A DNA stretch of 64,000 nt from Zobellia uliginosa (GCF_900156625.1 NZ_FTOB01000003.1:1-64000); one strand, 5' to 3'; positions 18,919-30,300 are shown, counted from the first letter of the stretch. Notes: generated from the sequence alone by a model not told the origin. Numbers and translations: made by a program.

Positions 18919-21900
18919 ATGAAATTTGTAAAAGCAGTTTGTAAATTGATTTTATGTGCCTTGTGTGCGCAAGGTCATCTCTGTGCACAGGTTTCCGAAT
19001 CGGAATACACTTTTGTGAATATCGAGCAAGACAATACGCAAAGAGCCGTCTCCGCTATAGTTGAAGATAGTATGGGACTTATTTGGATGGGGACCAATGG
19101 CGTGGGACTTAAAAAGTATAACGGTATTGATTTTATTACGTACAAGCAAGATCTTAATGAACCCAAATCCATAAGTAACTCGCTGATACACACCGCATAT
19201 ATTGATCGCAAGGATAGGCTTTGGGTCGGTACGGAAACAGGTTTGGATCTATACAATAGAGATCTTGATAACTTCGATAAAATAGAGCTTAGGGATGAGA
19301 CCGTAATAGAAGGCGGTGTACTTATTAGGGCCATTCAAGAAGGCATCAACGGAGAACTTTTGGTGGGCTCCCATTACCATGGAATGTTTAGGGTCGATCC
19401 GTTAAGCTTACGTAGTGAGTCGATCCCTATTCAGTCTACCATAAATAAATCCGTCATTCAGATCAACTATATTCTAAAGAGTGTTACGGGAAAAATATAC
19501 GTGGCTACAAATTACGGTCTTTTTGAGTATGACGGTATCAAGTTGAGCCCTTCACAAATAGTGAATGAGAAAGGCGAAGTGGTAGAAAGTCTATCTCGAA
19601 ATATAGAGACTTTGTTTCAAGATAAGGATGGGGCCATTTGGTTGGGGACTTTGTCGGATGGATTGATAAAAATAAAATTACTGTCTTCGAACAAGTATAA
19701 GGTAGATTCCCTCGGACTTACCCAAGAAAGGGTATTTTCCATTGCCCAAGCGGCAGATGGCAATATCATTTGCGGTACGGAAAACGATGGACTTTTTGTA
19801 CTAAAGGCAGATGGAAGCTTGATCAAGAACTATCGCTACGATAAGTTTGATGTGAATAGTATCAAATCCAATTCGATATGGACGGTTTTTATAGACGGCC
19901 AAGAGCGTATTTGGATCGGTTACTATAACAAAGGGGTCGGGGTTTACGATACCCTCTATGATAAATTCAAGGATATCGAGAGTTCGGCCAACTTGAACAA
20001 TTCATTGCAATTGCCATCCGTCACGGGTATTGTCAGTGATAAAAAAGGCAGATTGTGGATCGGTTTAGACGGTGGCGGCATCGATGTGTACGATTCGGAA
20101 AGCAAAAAGATAGTCCACTTAAAAGACCCTGAAAACCCTATAGCAACGAACCTGCATGCAGCGGCCGTTGCGGGTATGTTTTTCGACAGCAAAGGCAATC
20201 TATGGGTGGGTACGTGGAATTCAGGAATCTATCTCCTGAAAAAAAATACTTCCACGTTTATAAATTATAAAACTTCAAATACCGAGGGGGGACTAACCAG
20301 TAACCGTATCATGACCTTTGACGAGGATAAAAATGGTATCATATGGATTGGCTCCTATGTAACGGGCTTGCATTCTTATAACCCCCAAACGGAAAAGTTT
20401 ACCGCTCACAACGAGGAAATCTTTCACGACCTGATTCCGAGCCATGGGGAGGTGCGTAAAATTTTGGTAGATAGTAATGACTTTATCTGGTTGGGTACGA
20501 CTGGGGGCTTGTATAAAATCCCCAGTAATTTTTCTGCCGGTGACAAGGCGATTTCCTTGGTGGATCGTATGCATGAAGATACAGGGCGACAATTGATCGT
20601 CGATAGAATTGTATCCTTATTTGAAGATAGTCGGAACATACTCTGGATCGGTACGGATGGCGGCGGCTTGTGTAAATACGACCCCTCTAAAGATACATTT
20701 AAGTGGTATGGCGATAGAAACGGTTTAACACAACAGACCATAGCCTCAATTTTAGAAGATGATAGTGGGGCTATTTGGATAGGGGGGAACAACGGAATTT
20801 CTAGATTGGATGTCGAACACGAAAACTTCAAGAATTTCGATATCCATGATGGGCTCTTGGCCAATGATTTTAATTTCAATTCCATTTTTAAGGATGAATC
20901 GGGTATTCTCTATTTTGGAAGTTATGAAGGCGTTAATTCCATAGATCCCGAAAACCTGAGTTTTAATGACGTAAAACCAGAGGTTTATTTCACCGATTTT
21001 AAGCTTTTTAACAAGTCCGTGGTTCCCGGTACTCAAAAATCGCCCTTGGAAAAGGTGATAGACCGAACAAAGGCTATAAGCCTTACGCACGATCAGTCGG
21101 TTTTTACCATAGAATATGCGGGCATTAATTTTACAAGGCCCAAGAAGAACCAATACGCCTATTTTTTAGAAGGTTTTGACAATCGGTGGAACTATGTCGG
21201 TAAAACCAGAAGTGCTACCTATACGAACCTGCCGCCGGGCGATTACGTCTTTAAAGTGAAGGCCGCAAACAATGACGGGGTTTGGAATAATAGCCCTACG
21301 GCATTGAAAATTACGGTGCTATCCCCATGGTGGAGTACAAATACGGCTATCTTTTTATATGTGTTGGCCATTCTTCTGATCACCTACTTTCTAGCGAATT
21401 TGGCGAGCCAAAGAATACGTGAAAAACGTATGGTTCAATTTGAACGCGAAAAACGATTGCAAGAAGAGGTGTTGAACGATAGGAAAATTCAATTTTTCAC
21501 CAATATCTCGCATGAGTTTAGAACACCGCTTACCCTTATCCTCAATCCTTTAGAAGATATACTGACCGATACGGAAAACCAGTTTTCCAAAAAAATAAAG
21601 GAAAAATTGGGGACCATCCAAAAGAATACCAACCGAATGAAAAGATTGATCGATGAGCTGATGGATTTTAGGAAGCTTGACATCAATAAATTGACGGTAA
21701 AGATATCGGAGTTGGAAGTCATTGCCTTTGTCAGTGAGATTGCGGGACATTTTGAGGAAGAGGCTTCACTAAAAAACATTCTATTTCAGGTAGAATCCGA
21801 CGAAATGCCGATTACCCTCTGGAGCGACCCTTCCATGCTCGAGAAAATCATATTTAATATTCTGTCGAATGCCTTTAAGATTACCCCTGATAACGGAACC

Positions 21901-23058
21901 ATTACCGTTGGGGTCTTTAGGTGCAATGAAGCAATGGTGTTTCCGCAGGTCGATGATGAAAAACCGGTACAAGCGGTTGAAATCGCCATTGAGGATAGCG
22001 GATCGGGAATAAAGAAGGAGGATCTTGAAAAAATATTCGAGCGCTTCTATCAGGCCGAGCATATGAATAGCCAGTATTACGGGGGTACGGGTATTGGCCT
22101 TGAAGTGGTCAAGAACTTTATCGACCTGCTCAAAGGAAAAATAACGGTCGAGAGCGAAGAATCCATAGGTACCAAGTTTAGGATCTTCCTTCCCTTGGGC
22201 AAGACGCACTTTAAACCTAGTGAACTGTTCTTGGCCCCTGATATCGACCTAGACGATAAACCGGAAGTGAAGCTAGAAGGTGGGCTTCTTGATCAATTGA
22301 CGGTCGATACCGACAATCAGACCTTACTTGTAGTCGAAGACAATGCGGAGCTGAGGGCCTACCTCAAAAAAGAACTGCGCGAGGAGTATAATGTGATTGA
22401 AGCCGTAAACGGAATCCAGGGCCTTGAGATGGCCTTAAAAAGAATACCCGATGTAATCTTGAGCGATGTGGTCATGCCCGAAATGGACGGGTTTGAGTTC
22501 TGCAAGCGCGTAAGGGCAGACCTGAAGACCAGCCATATACCGATATTGATGCTTACGGCCAAGACCATGACCGACGATTGGGTACGCGGTATAGATTCGG
22601 GCGCCGACGTGTATTTGAGCAAACCTTTTGAAATGAAGGTGCTTCGTGCCCAACTAAAGCAAATGTTGAGCAGTAGACGGGTATTGTTCAATAAATATCT
22701 CAATGATTCCAACAATGTAAAAGTACCCGAAAACACTTCGGAGCTCGACAAAGGCTTTATTGCCAAGGTACTCGATTATATAACGGCCAACCTGTCCGAT
22801 GAAAATTTGAACGTAGAACAATTGGCGGAAGAACTACACCTCAGTAGAAGCCAATTGTACCGAAAGATAAAAGCCCTTACCGGATGCTCGGCCAATGAAT
22901 TTTTAAGAAAGATCAGACTTGAAAAGGCCAAGCAAATGATAGAGAACGGAAACGAATCTATTAGCGAAGTATGCTTTAAGGTCGGTTTTTCATCACCTTC
23001 CTATTTTACCAAATGCTTTAAGGCGCATTTCGGATACCTTCCTACCGAGGTGAAGTAA
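18919..23058 (+). CDS. Hybrid two-component system sensor/regulator (HTCS) 2
   Basis: 1379 residues from the ATG at 18919, which begins a signal peptide (KFVKAVCKLILCALCAQG); a GTG at 18898 is possible. Periplasmic blades (LIWMGTNGVGL, IWIGYYNKGVG, LWIGTDGGGL) build two propellers, followed by Y_Y_Y (about 710-795) with the motif SATYTNLPPGDYVFKVKA. A membrane segment lies near 810-830. HisKA has His865 (NISHEFRTP), the ATPase has DSGSGI and GTGIGLEVV, the receiver has Asp1183, and an AraC HTH ends the protein. It precedes the xylanase genes and faces the same locus as susC/susD, so a xylo-oligosaccharide is the likely signal (inference). Confidence 0.95.
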   Translation: MKFVKAVCKLILCALCAQGHLCAQVSESEYTFVNIEQDNTQRAVSAIVEDSMGLIWMGTNGVGLKKYNGIDFITYKQDLNEPKSISNSLIHTAYIDRKDRLWVGTETGLDLYNRDLDNFDKIELRDETVIEGGVLIRAIQEGINGELLVGSHYHGMFRVDPLSLRSESIPIQSTINKSVIQINYILKSVTGKIYVATNYGLFEYDGIKLSPSQIVNEKGEVVESLSRNIETLFQDKDGAIWLGTLSDGLIKIKLLSSNKYKVDSLGLTQERVFSIAQAADGNIICGTENDGLFVLKADGSLIKNYRYDKFDVNSIKSNSIWTVFIDGQERIWIGYYNKGVGVYDTLYDKFKDIESSANLNNSLQLPSVTGIVSDKKGRLWIGLDGGGIDVYDSESKKIVHLKDPENPIATNLHAAAVAGMFFDSKGNLWVGTWNSGIYLLKKNTSTFINYKTSNTEGGLTSNRIMTFDEDKNGIIWIGSYVTGLHSYNPQTEKFTAHNEEIFHDLIPSHGEVRKILVDSNDFIWLGTTGGLYKIPSNFSAGDKAISLVDRMHEDTGRQLIVDRIVSLFEDSRNILWIGTDGGGLCKYDPSKDTFKWYGDRNGLTQQTIASILEDDSGAIWIGGNNGISRLDVEHENFKNFDIHDGLLANDFNFNSIFKDESGILYFGSYEGVNSIDPENLSFNDVKPEVYFTDFKLFNKSVVPGTQKSPLEKVIDRTKAISLTHDQSVFTIEYAGINFTRPKKNQYAYFLEGFDNRWNYVGKTRSATYTNLPPGDYVFKVKAANNDGVWNNSPTALKITVLSPWWSTNTAIFLYVLAILLITYFLANLASQRIREKRMVQFEREKRLQEEVLNDRKIQFFTNISHEFRTPLTLILNPLEDILTDTENQFSKKIKEKLGTIQKNTNRMKRLIDELMDFRKLDINKLTVKISELEVIAFVSEIAGHFEEEASLKNILFQVESDEMPITLWSDPSMLEKIIFNILSNAFKITPDNGTITVGVFRCNEAMVFPQVDDEKPVQAVEIAIEDSGSGIKKEDLEKIFERFYQAEHMNSQYYGGTGIGLEVVKNFIDLLKGKITVESEESIGTKFRIFLPLGKTHFKPSELFLAPDIDLDDKPEVKLEGGLLDQLTVDTDNQTLLVVEDNAELRAYLKKELREEYNVIEAVNGIQGLEMALKRIPDVILSDVVMPEMDGFEFCKRVRADLKTSHIPILMLTAKTMTDDWVRGIDSGADVYLSKPFEMKVLRAQLKQMLSSRRVLFNKYLNDSNNVKVPENTSELDKGFIAKVLDYITANLSDENLNVEQLAEELHLSRSQLYRKIKALTGCSANEFLRKIRLEKAKQMIENGNESISEVCFKVGFSSPSYFTKCFKAHFGYLPTEVK

Positions 23059-23641
23059 GATTTTGTTAATTTAAAAACTGTATGCGATTTAATACATTAA
23101 GTTGCACTTGTAAAATACTGTAAACAAGGCCATCGAACGTATTAGTTTTGGCTATATCTATTTAACTAATGTAACGCATCCTAGATATGGAAACTATTAC
23201 TCAAAGTAAATGGTACAATAGAACCACCACGGTAGATGTTTTTATTATTTCTTTTACCTGCTTTAGGTTTTTATGGACTGTAAAAGACAAATATAATCAA
23301 GTCTGATACATCCAAAATTCTTTATGGAGTAATGGCTTTCGTTTGCATACTGACCTTGTTGTTTAGTTTATAAGCGCAATACAAGCCTGTAATCCACTTC
23401 CCTTTTTACTTCCAATAACACGGACATTTTTGTGGGCATTTTCCGAGGAAGGCCCAAATACTTCGAGGCCATCGCATTTATACCCCCAAAATGCCACAAA
23501 TATTCTATATAGCGCATCATTTGTAATATACACAGGAAGGGGAATTTCCCGATTTTTATCTTATTGTTAATCACTAGGGCGATAAATTGCACATAGAGCA
23601 ATTTTGGTAATACCTTAACTAATTTGATAAAATTTTACGAT
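23059..23641. other. 583-bp gap before the xylanase, with possible gene remnants and a hairpin
   Basis: No convincing gene is present. A 39-codon frame (METITQSK..., 23187-23306, +) ends at TGA, and the same frame continues open for 19 more codons. A 77-codon frame lies on the minus strand (23368-23601). Neither was recognised. TAGTTTTG at 23143-23150 fits the -7 consensus but is far from the next gene. An inverted repeat, AAATTGC/GCAATTT with a 7-base loop (23584-23604), sits about 40 bp before the GH10 start and may act in the leader. Confidence 0.4.
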
Positions 23642-24781
23642 ATGCTAAAAACCGCTCTGTTATTTATAGGAATACTATTGTTTCTACTTGGTTGTGGAAA
23701 AGTCAAAGAGAATAAGCGAAACACTGAAAACGACCTCAATAGTCTTAAAAAACTTTATGAAGAGAACTTTTACATTGGTGCGGCGGTGAACGATCAAATA
23801 GTCACGGAAAAAAATGCCAAGGCCTTAGGTGTTTTGAAGAAGGAGTTCAATAGTATTAGTCCGGAAAATGTCATGAAATGGGCAGAGATCCACCCGACTC
23901 CCGATTCCTTTTATTTTGATATGGCCGACAAATATGTGGCCCTGGGGCAAAAGAACAAAATGCACATTGTGGGGCATACCTTGTTATGGCATAGTCAAAT
24001 CGGACCTTGGATGAACTCGGTCAAAGATAGCGCCACCATGGCCAATTACATACGTGACCATATCAACACCGTGGCCACGCGTTACAAAGGTAAGATCGAT
24101 AGCTGGGACGTGGTCAACGAAGCCTTAAATGAAGATGGCTCTTTACGGGAATCGATTTTTTTAAAGGTAATAGGGGACCGTTATTTAGACATGGCCTTTA
24201 AACTTGCCGAAAAAGCCGATCCGGAAGCTAAGCTTTATTATAACGACTACAATATGTGGAAGCCCGAAAAAAGGGCGGGGGCCATTCGCGTCATCGAGAA
24301 TCTACAGAAAAACGGAATCAAGATCGATGGGGTAGGTATGCAAGGCCACTGGAGCCTGACCGAACCGTCGCTGGAAGAAGTGGAAAACAGTATCATAGCC
24401 TATGCGAACTTGGGGATAAAAGTCGCCATTACGGAGCTTGACGTTACCGTGTTGCCCAATCCTTGGGAACTTGAGGGTGCCGAGGTCAGCCAGAATTTTG
24501 AAAATAGCGAAGAAATGAACCCTTATCCAGAAGGTTTGCCCGATTCCGTTCAAGTGCAATTGGCCGAGCGTTACCGCAATATTTTTAAACTCTTCCTCAA
24601 GCATAGCGATAAAATTGATAGGGTGACCTTTTGGGGGATCAATGACCAAAGTTCTTGGCTGAACAATTGGCCTATAAATAATAGAACCAACTATCCGCTA
24701 TTATTCGATAGGGAGTACCAAACTAAAAAAGCATATGACGCGGTCGTTCAACTCAAGATCGATTCAACCGACCAACACTAA
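23642..24781 (+). CDS. GH10 endo-beta-1,4-xylanase lipoprotein
   Basis: 379 residues. I start at the ATG 23642, which opens a lipoprotein signal (LLFIGILLFLLGC); an upstream TTG adds six residues. The GH10 domain fills the rest: ISPENVMKWAEIHP, HIVGHTLLWHSQ, the acid/base Glu160 in WDVVNEALNEDGS and the nucleophile Glu265 in AITELDVTVLP, then RVTFWGINDQSSW. It cuts internal beta-1,4-xylosidic bonds, probably at the cell surface or in the periplasm. There is no carbohydrate-binding module. It leads an operon with a sugar transporter 6 bp downstream and a GH43 enzyme. Some GH10 enzymes also accept mixed-linkage 1,3/1,4 xylan from red algae, which would fit a marine host. Confidence 0.97.
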   Translation: MLKTALLFIGILLFLLGCGKVKENKRNTENDLNSLKKLYEENFYIGAAVNDQIVTEKNAKALGVLKKEFNSISPENVMKWAEIHPTPDSFYFDMADKYVALGQKNKMHIVGHTLLWHSQIGPWMNSVKDSATMANYIRDHINTVATRYKGKIDSWDVVNEALNEDGSLRESIFLKVIGDRYLDMAFKLAEKADPEAKLYYNDYNMWKPEKRAGAIRVIENLQKNGIKIDGVGMQGHWSLTEPSLEEVENSIIAYANLGIKVAITELDVTVLPNPWELEGAEVSQNFENSEEMNPYPEGLPDSVQVQLAERYRNIFKLFLKHSDKIDRVTFWGINDQSSWLNNWPINNRTNYPLLFDREYQTKKAYDAVVQLKIDSTDQH

Positions 24782-24787
24782 ATATCC

Positions 24788-26245
24788 ATGAATTCATCAA
24801 CTCAAAAGCTATCGGTTAAGGAAAAAATCGGTTATAGTCTGGGCGACCTTTCCGCAAACCTGGTGTTCCAGACTTTAATGACCTACTTGGCCTATTTTTA
24901 TACGGATATCTACGGTCTTGAAACCAAGCATGCGTCGGGTATTATATTGACCGTGGGGCTTATTGCCGCCTTCGGCTTCAACCCCATTATCGGGGCTCTG
25001 GCCGACCGTACTTCTTCAAGGTGGGGCAAGTTCAGGCCTTGGATCTTGTTTACGGCAATTCCATTGGGGGTCGTGGCGCTATTGGCGTTCAGCACACCCG
25101 ATTTCGATTACAAGGGAAAGGTAATCTACGCCGTAGTGACCTATACCTTGTTACTCTTGTTGTACGCGGCCAATAATTTACCGTATTCCGCATTGAGCGG
25201 GGTAATTACGGGGGATATGGGCGACAGGAACAGCTTGTCGGCCTATCGGTTCGTAGCCGTAATGTTCGCCCAGTTTTTTGTGCAGGTATTCATGTTACCG
25301 ATAATCGAGTCTGCCGGCAATGGCGATAAGGCCGTCGGTATAGAAATAGTAATGACATGGTTGGCCATTATAGGAACCGTTATGCTTATCATCACCTTTC
25401 TTACGACCAAAGAACGTATTGTTCCGACGCCAGACCAGAAATCGACCCTTAAGGAAGATTTGGGCGATTTGTTCCAGAATATCCCGTGGATCATAATGTT
25501 GGTGGTCACTACCTTGGTATTCGTCACCTTGGCCATGAAAGGAGGGGCCTACGTTTACTATTTTGAAAATTATGTAGACGAAGAAAGCCTTACTTATTTT
25601 ATTCAGCCCCTACTTGATTTCTTGGTATCCATTAATGTGAACTTTTTTGGGGAGAACCCGGTATCGGCCGGTTTTGGGCTCTTTAATGCGGGAGGCATTA
25701 TTTTTATGATACTCGGTATTACCCTGTCAAAAAGGTTTGCCGATAAATACGGAAAAAGAGATGTTTTTATGGCAGCCCTCTTTTTGTCGACTTTGTTCAT
25801 TATGTTCTTTTATTTCTTTTCGCCCGATTCAGTAGGGCTCATATTTACGTCGCAGATCTTTCACGGGTTTTTCTATGGGTTGACTATACCCTTGCTGTGG
25901 GCAATGATCGCCGATGTAGCCGATTTTTCCGAATGGAAGAACAATCGTCGGGCCACCGCTATAATTTTTTCGGCCATGATGGTCGGTTTAAAGGGGGGAC
26001 TGAGTATTGGTAGCGCCTTGGTAACCGCTATTCTCGGTGTCTATAATTACGTTTCCAAGGAAGCCGCTGTGGCAGGGGGGGCGATCGTACAACCCGAATC
26101 GGCAATTCAAGGTACACGAATGCTCGTTAGTATTTATCCAGCCATTCCCTTTCTATTGGGAATCGGATTGCTCTTTTTCTATGAAATAAACAAAGAGAAG
26201 GAGACCCTGATCGAAGAGGAGCTAAAGAAAAGAAGAATCGAATAA
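24788..26245 (+). CDS. GPH-family sugar/oligosaccharide symporter
   Basis: 485 residues with about twelve membrane segments. The N-terminal KEKIGYSLGDLSANLVFQ, the segment GFNPIIGALADRTSSRWGKFRPW after TM2, and IPLLWAMIADVADFSEWKNNRR near TM10 are hallmarks of glycoside-pentoside-hexuronide cation symporters (XynB/XylP/MelB type). It most likely carries xylose, xylobiose or short xylo-oligosaccharides into the cytoplasm with a cation. Position between an exported xylanase and a cytoplasmic GH43 supports this. Confidence 0.93.
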   Translation: MNSSTQKLSVKEKIGYSLGDLSANLVFQTLMTYLAYFYTDIYGLETKHASGIILTVGLIAAFGFNPIIGALADRTSSRWGKFRPWILFTAIPLGVVALLAFSTPDFDYKGKVIYAVVTYTLLLLLYAANNLPYSALSGVITGDMGDRNSLSAYRFVAVMFAQFFVQVFMLPIIESAGNGDKAVGIEIVMTWLAIIGTVMLIITFLTTKERIVPTPDQKSTLKEDLGDLFQNIPWIIMLVVTTLVFVTLAMKGGAYVYYFENYVDEESLTYFIQPLLDFLVSINVNFFGENPVSAGFGLFNAGGIIFMILGITLSKRFADKYGKRDVFMAALFLSTLFIMFFYFFSPDSVGLIFTSQIFHGFFYGLTIPLLWAMIADVADFSEWKNNRRATAIIFSAMMVGLKGGLSIGSALVTAILGVYNYVSKEAAVAGGAIVQPESAIQGTRMLVSIYPAIPFLLGIGLLFFYEINKEKETLIEEELKKRRIE

Positions 26246-26264
26246 AAGCAAAACAAAATAAAAT

Positions 26265-27281
26265 ATGCCGGAAGAACCTATTGAACATATTGACTTTAAT
26301 GAGTTGAACGAACGTGCAATTTCCAAACCCTTGGTAAAGCACATTTATACGGCTGATCCATCGGCCCATGTTTTTGATGGGAAAATATACATTTACCCTT
26401 CCCACGATATAGAATCGGGTATTCCCTTCGATGATTTGGGAAGCCATTTTGCCATGGAAGATTACCACGTAATCTCTATGGAGGATATAGATGGTGAGGC
26501 TGTAGACCATGGTGTCGCCCTTCATGTGAATGACGTGCCTTGGGCCGAAAAACAAATGTGGGCCCCCGATGCGGCACACAAAAACGGAAAGTACTATTTG
26601 TATTTTCCGGCCAGGGATTATGACGGACGGTTTAAGATAGGTGTGGCCGTGGGCAATGCTCCCGAAGGCCCCTTTGTACCCCAGCCGGAAGCTATAAAGG
26701 GCAGTTACTCCATAGACCCTGCGGTTTTTGAAGACGAAGATGGTAGTTACTACATGTATTTTGGAGGAATTTGGGGCGGACAGTTGCAAAAGTACCGCAA
26801 CAATACCTATGACAGTTCCCATGAATTGCCCAAACCGAACGAAGCGGCCTTGTTGCCCATTATAGCCAAATTGGGCGATGATATGCTTGAGTTTGCAGAA
26901 GAACCTAAGGAAGTACGGATTTTAGATGAAGAGGGAAACCTTCTGTTGGAAGGCGATAACGAAAGACGCTTCTTTGAAGCGTCATGGGTACATAAATATA
27001 GGGGCAAGTATTATTTTTCATATTCTACGGGAGACACCCATTACATCTGTTATGCGATGGGCGATAGTCCTTACGGTCCTTTTACCTATGCGGGCAGGAT
27101 CTTAAACCCCGTAGTAGGGTGGACGTCGCACCACTCCATATGTGAAGTTGATGGGAAGTGGTACTTGTTTTACCACGATTCGAGCCTTTCAAAAGGGGTA
27201 ACACACCTTAGGTCTGTAAAAGTTGCTGAAATTGAATACCACCAAGACGGTACCATTGCTACACTGGATCCGTATAAGTAG
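26265..27281 (+). CDS. Cytoplasmic GH43 glycoside hydrolase (xylosidase/arabinofuranosidase type)
   Basis: 338 residues and no signal peptide, so the enzyme acts inside the cell on imported short oligosaccharides. The five-bladed GH43 fold is evident: catalytic base Asp in TADPSAHVFDGKIYIYPSHD, the pKa-modulating Asp in SIDPAVFEDEDGSYYMYFGG, a Glu in FFEASWVHKYRGKYYFSY as the likely acid, and WTSHHSICEVDGKWYLFYHD. Beta-xylosidase is the simplest assignment given the xylanase, transporter and xylose isomerase nearby; alpha-L-arabinofuranosidase is the main alternative. A bidirectional terminator follows. Confidence 0.92.
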   Translation: MPEEPIEHIDFNELNERAISKPLVKHIYTADPSAHVFDGKIYIYPSHDIESGIPFDDLGSHFAMEDYHVISMEDIDGEAVDHGVALHVNDVPWAEKQMWAPDAAHKNGKYYLYFPARDYDGRFKIGVAVGNAPEGPFVPQPEAIKGSYSIDPAVFEDEDGSYYMYFGGIWGGQLQKYRNNTYDSSHELPKPNEAALLPIIAKLGDDMLEFAEEPKEVRILDEEGNLLLEGDNERRFFEASWVHKYRGKYYFSYSTGDTHYICYAMGDSPYGPFTYAGRILNPVVGWTSHHSICEVDGKWYLFYHDSSLSKGVTHLRSVKVAEIEYHQDGTIATLDPYK

Positions 27282-27303
27282 AAAAATAAACGGACTTAGA
27301 AAA

Positions 27304-27332
27304 AGAGGGGGCAAAATAGTTGCCCCCTCTTT
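27304..27332. terminator. Bidirectional terminator between GH43 and the FG-GAP gene
   Basis: A perfect 11-bp stem (AGAGGGGGCAA at 27304-27314 with TTGCCCCCTCT at 27320-27330) and a 5-base loop lie in the 56-bp gap of two convergent genes. A-rich and T-rich flanks let it act on both strands. Confidence 0.88.
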
Positions 27333-27337
27333 CTGTT

Positions 27338-30300
27338 TTATTTCCTTCTGATGTATTGCGGTGAATCATTGTTTTTGGCCGCAATGATATACTTTTCTTT
27401 GGCAACCCTTATCGGGGCCATCTGGGTAACGTCGCCTTTTAGGAATAGGCCGCTTTCAGAAGCCGGTAGGGCTTCAAAGCTTCCTTGTCCATTCCCTTTT
27501 AGTAATAGGCCATAACTCCCATCGTTACGAGGGGTCTCTACCTCTGAGGCGTACAGGTTTCCTGCAACGAGTGCATCTAGGTTTCCGTCTTTATCGTAGT
27601 CGTCGACCAGTATTTCATTGATATTGGAGGTCTGGGCCAAGACGGGTAGTTCGTGGACGATAAATTTGCCCCCGTGGTTCTCTAAATAGATGCTGGCAAA
27701 AGATTTCACTTGGTAGTGAAGGGCCGATTCAAGCGATTTTTCGGTATATACATCTTCTAAGGTGGCTTCGGCAAAACTCTCGTAATTTTGAAATTTTTGC
27801 TTGATCGAAGGAATCTGCTGCGAAGAGCATTCCCGCCCTCGTAAGGGGTATTGTTTCCCATCGTTGTAGTAGCTCAACACGATATCTTCCTTATTGTCTT
27901 TGTCAAAGTCGTTTACGAAGATGTCAAAGGTCTCTTCTTGGGTAGCCTTGTACTTGTAGTTCTTGCCGTTGTTGCCTACGATATAGTCCATATCGCCATC
28001 CTTGTCGAAATCGCCTTGCTGCACGCTCCACCACCAGCCTGTGGTATCTTTGGTCAAGCCGAGCGATTCGGAAACTTCCTTAAAACCTTTATCCGTATTT
28101 CTGAACAAACGAATGGGCATCCACTCGCCAACGATCATAATATCATCGCGTCCGTCGTTGTCGTAATCGGTAATTACGGCACTGGTGGCCATACCAAGGT
28201 TTTCAAAGGCCTCGGGTTGCATTTGGTCAAATATGTCAAAACGTACATTTCCGTTTCGGCTGTTGTTCTTTAAGATATAGCTGCTTGCCGGACTGGGATA
28301 GTGTTTCGGTACTTGTCTACCCAATACCAGAAGGTCGGGTTGGCCATCGCCGTCAAAATCGGACGCGTATACCCGTGAACCGCTAAACTTTAGGTCGGGC
28401 AAGGCATTGGGGGCGGCTTTCGTAAAATTCCCTTTGCCGTCGTTGAGGTACAATCTGTCGCGCAGGGCTTCCGAATCTACGGCAAATTCGTATCCGCCAC
28501 TGACCACATAAAGGTCTTGGTCGCCGTCTCCGTCCGCATCAAAAATTAAAGAGCCCGTATCTTCACTTTGACTATCCGCTTCTAAAACAGAAGAAGACTG
28601 TTTTGTAAACCCTTCGTCGGTTTGCAGGAATAGGGTACCCGTTTGACCCGCGGAGCCACCGATAAAATAATCGTCCAGGCCATCATTGTTCAGGTCGCCC
28701 GTAGCAAGGGTAGGGCCGAAGGAAGACATTTTATGGGGAAGCAAAACTTGGTCTGCAAAATCGTCATAGTTGTTTTCAACATGTTTGTAGGGCGGAAATT
28801 TTACGCTCTTATCGTTGGCAAAAAGTACAGGTTCCCCTGAAATACGGTTCTCGTTCGCGTCATTGGCGTCTTCAAGAAGTAGGGTAAGGCTTTGGTTGGC
28901 ATCGAGTCCGTTTAGATGTTGGACTTTTCCGTTGGGCCAAACCACTTTAAGTGTATCTATTTGGGTCGCATCCCCTAGACCAAAATGAAGTATCGGAGCT
29001 ACCGAAGACTGAAACCCTCTGGTAAGGGTCAGTTCTTGCATTTGGGTTCTTCCGTTACTGGTAACGTAAACACGGGATCCCAAACCGAATTGGTTCAATG
29101 GGTTTCCTTTAAATCTTATTTGGATATAGTTCTTGGTTTCCGAAGCATTGTTCTTGAAAACCGAAGCCTTATCGTCAATGTTGTTGGTAATGATCTCTAG
29201 GTCGCCATCGTTGTCAAGGTCGGCGTAGACTACCCCGTTTGAAAAACCTTCGAATTCAATACCCCAGTCTTTATTGGCTCTTTTAAACTCAAGTTGCCCC
29301 GTATTCTTAAATATAAAATTGTCTATTTTTTCGGATGGGATTTTTTGGCTCAGGGCCAACAAGGTATCCTTACTCAATGTAAGGGTCTTGAGCTGGTTGA
29401 AATAATCATTGTTGTTGATTTCCCGTCGTGTTCCGTTCGAAACAAAAAGGTCTTTATCGCCATCATTGTCAAAATCGGCAAAAAGAGGGCCCCAGCTCCA
29501 ATCGGTAGAGGAGGTTCCCGTAATTCGGGAAACATTTGAAAAATGTGGGATGCCATCTTCGTACACCCCTGAATTCATCTGCATACAGTTGTGCATGTAC
29601 TGATAGTGGAATCCGGCATTTACTACATCCCAAAAGAGTTCGGGGTTCATACTGGCCATATTGGCCTTTTTTCTCCGGTTCGATTTGGCATCCATATCGA
29701 CCTGAAAAATATCGAGGTTACCGTCGTCGTTAAAATCGGCAATATCGGCACCCATACCATAAAAGGCGGTATGTGATGTGGCTTCTTTTACCACTTCTTT
29801 AAACGTACCGTCTTGATTGTTCAGGTACATAAAGTCGGGAGAGTTGAAATCATTGGAAACGTAGAGGTCGGGCCAAGAGTCATTGTTGATGTCCCCTACG
29901 GTAGCGCTCAATGACAATCCGAAGGCCTTTAGGCCCGAGGCTTCGGTAACGTCGGTAAAGCCCTTTCCGTTGTTTTGGTACAAATGTCCAGATTCATAAT
30001 CTTTGACATTTTTCATTTTATAGGAATACACAAAAGTGGGGGAGTCAAACCGGGTAGGGGGGTAGTTGGCCACGAAGAGATCTAGGTCACCGTCTTTGTC
30101 ATAATCGAAAAAAGTGGCCTGAACGCTGTTGCCGATATCGTCTATACCGTACTCGGCGCCTTTTTCAGAAAATGTGCCGTCTCCGTTGTTGAGGAAGAGC
30201 TCATTGTTCTTTGGACCGAATTTACCGCCTACGGAGCAATAAATATCCAAATGGCCATCGCCATTTACATCGGCCATGGTAACACCGGTATACCAGCGGT

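Noticed and set aside
23368-23601. 77-codon minus-strand frame as a real gene
   Set aside because: No family recognised, no promoter or good start context, and it lies in a gap with other broken frames; kept only as a possible remnant.
26127-26822. 231-codon frame on the minus strand
   Set aside because: It runs antisense through the GPH transporter end and the GH43 gene, both with clear motifs.
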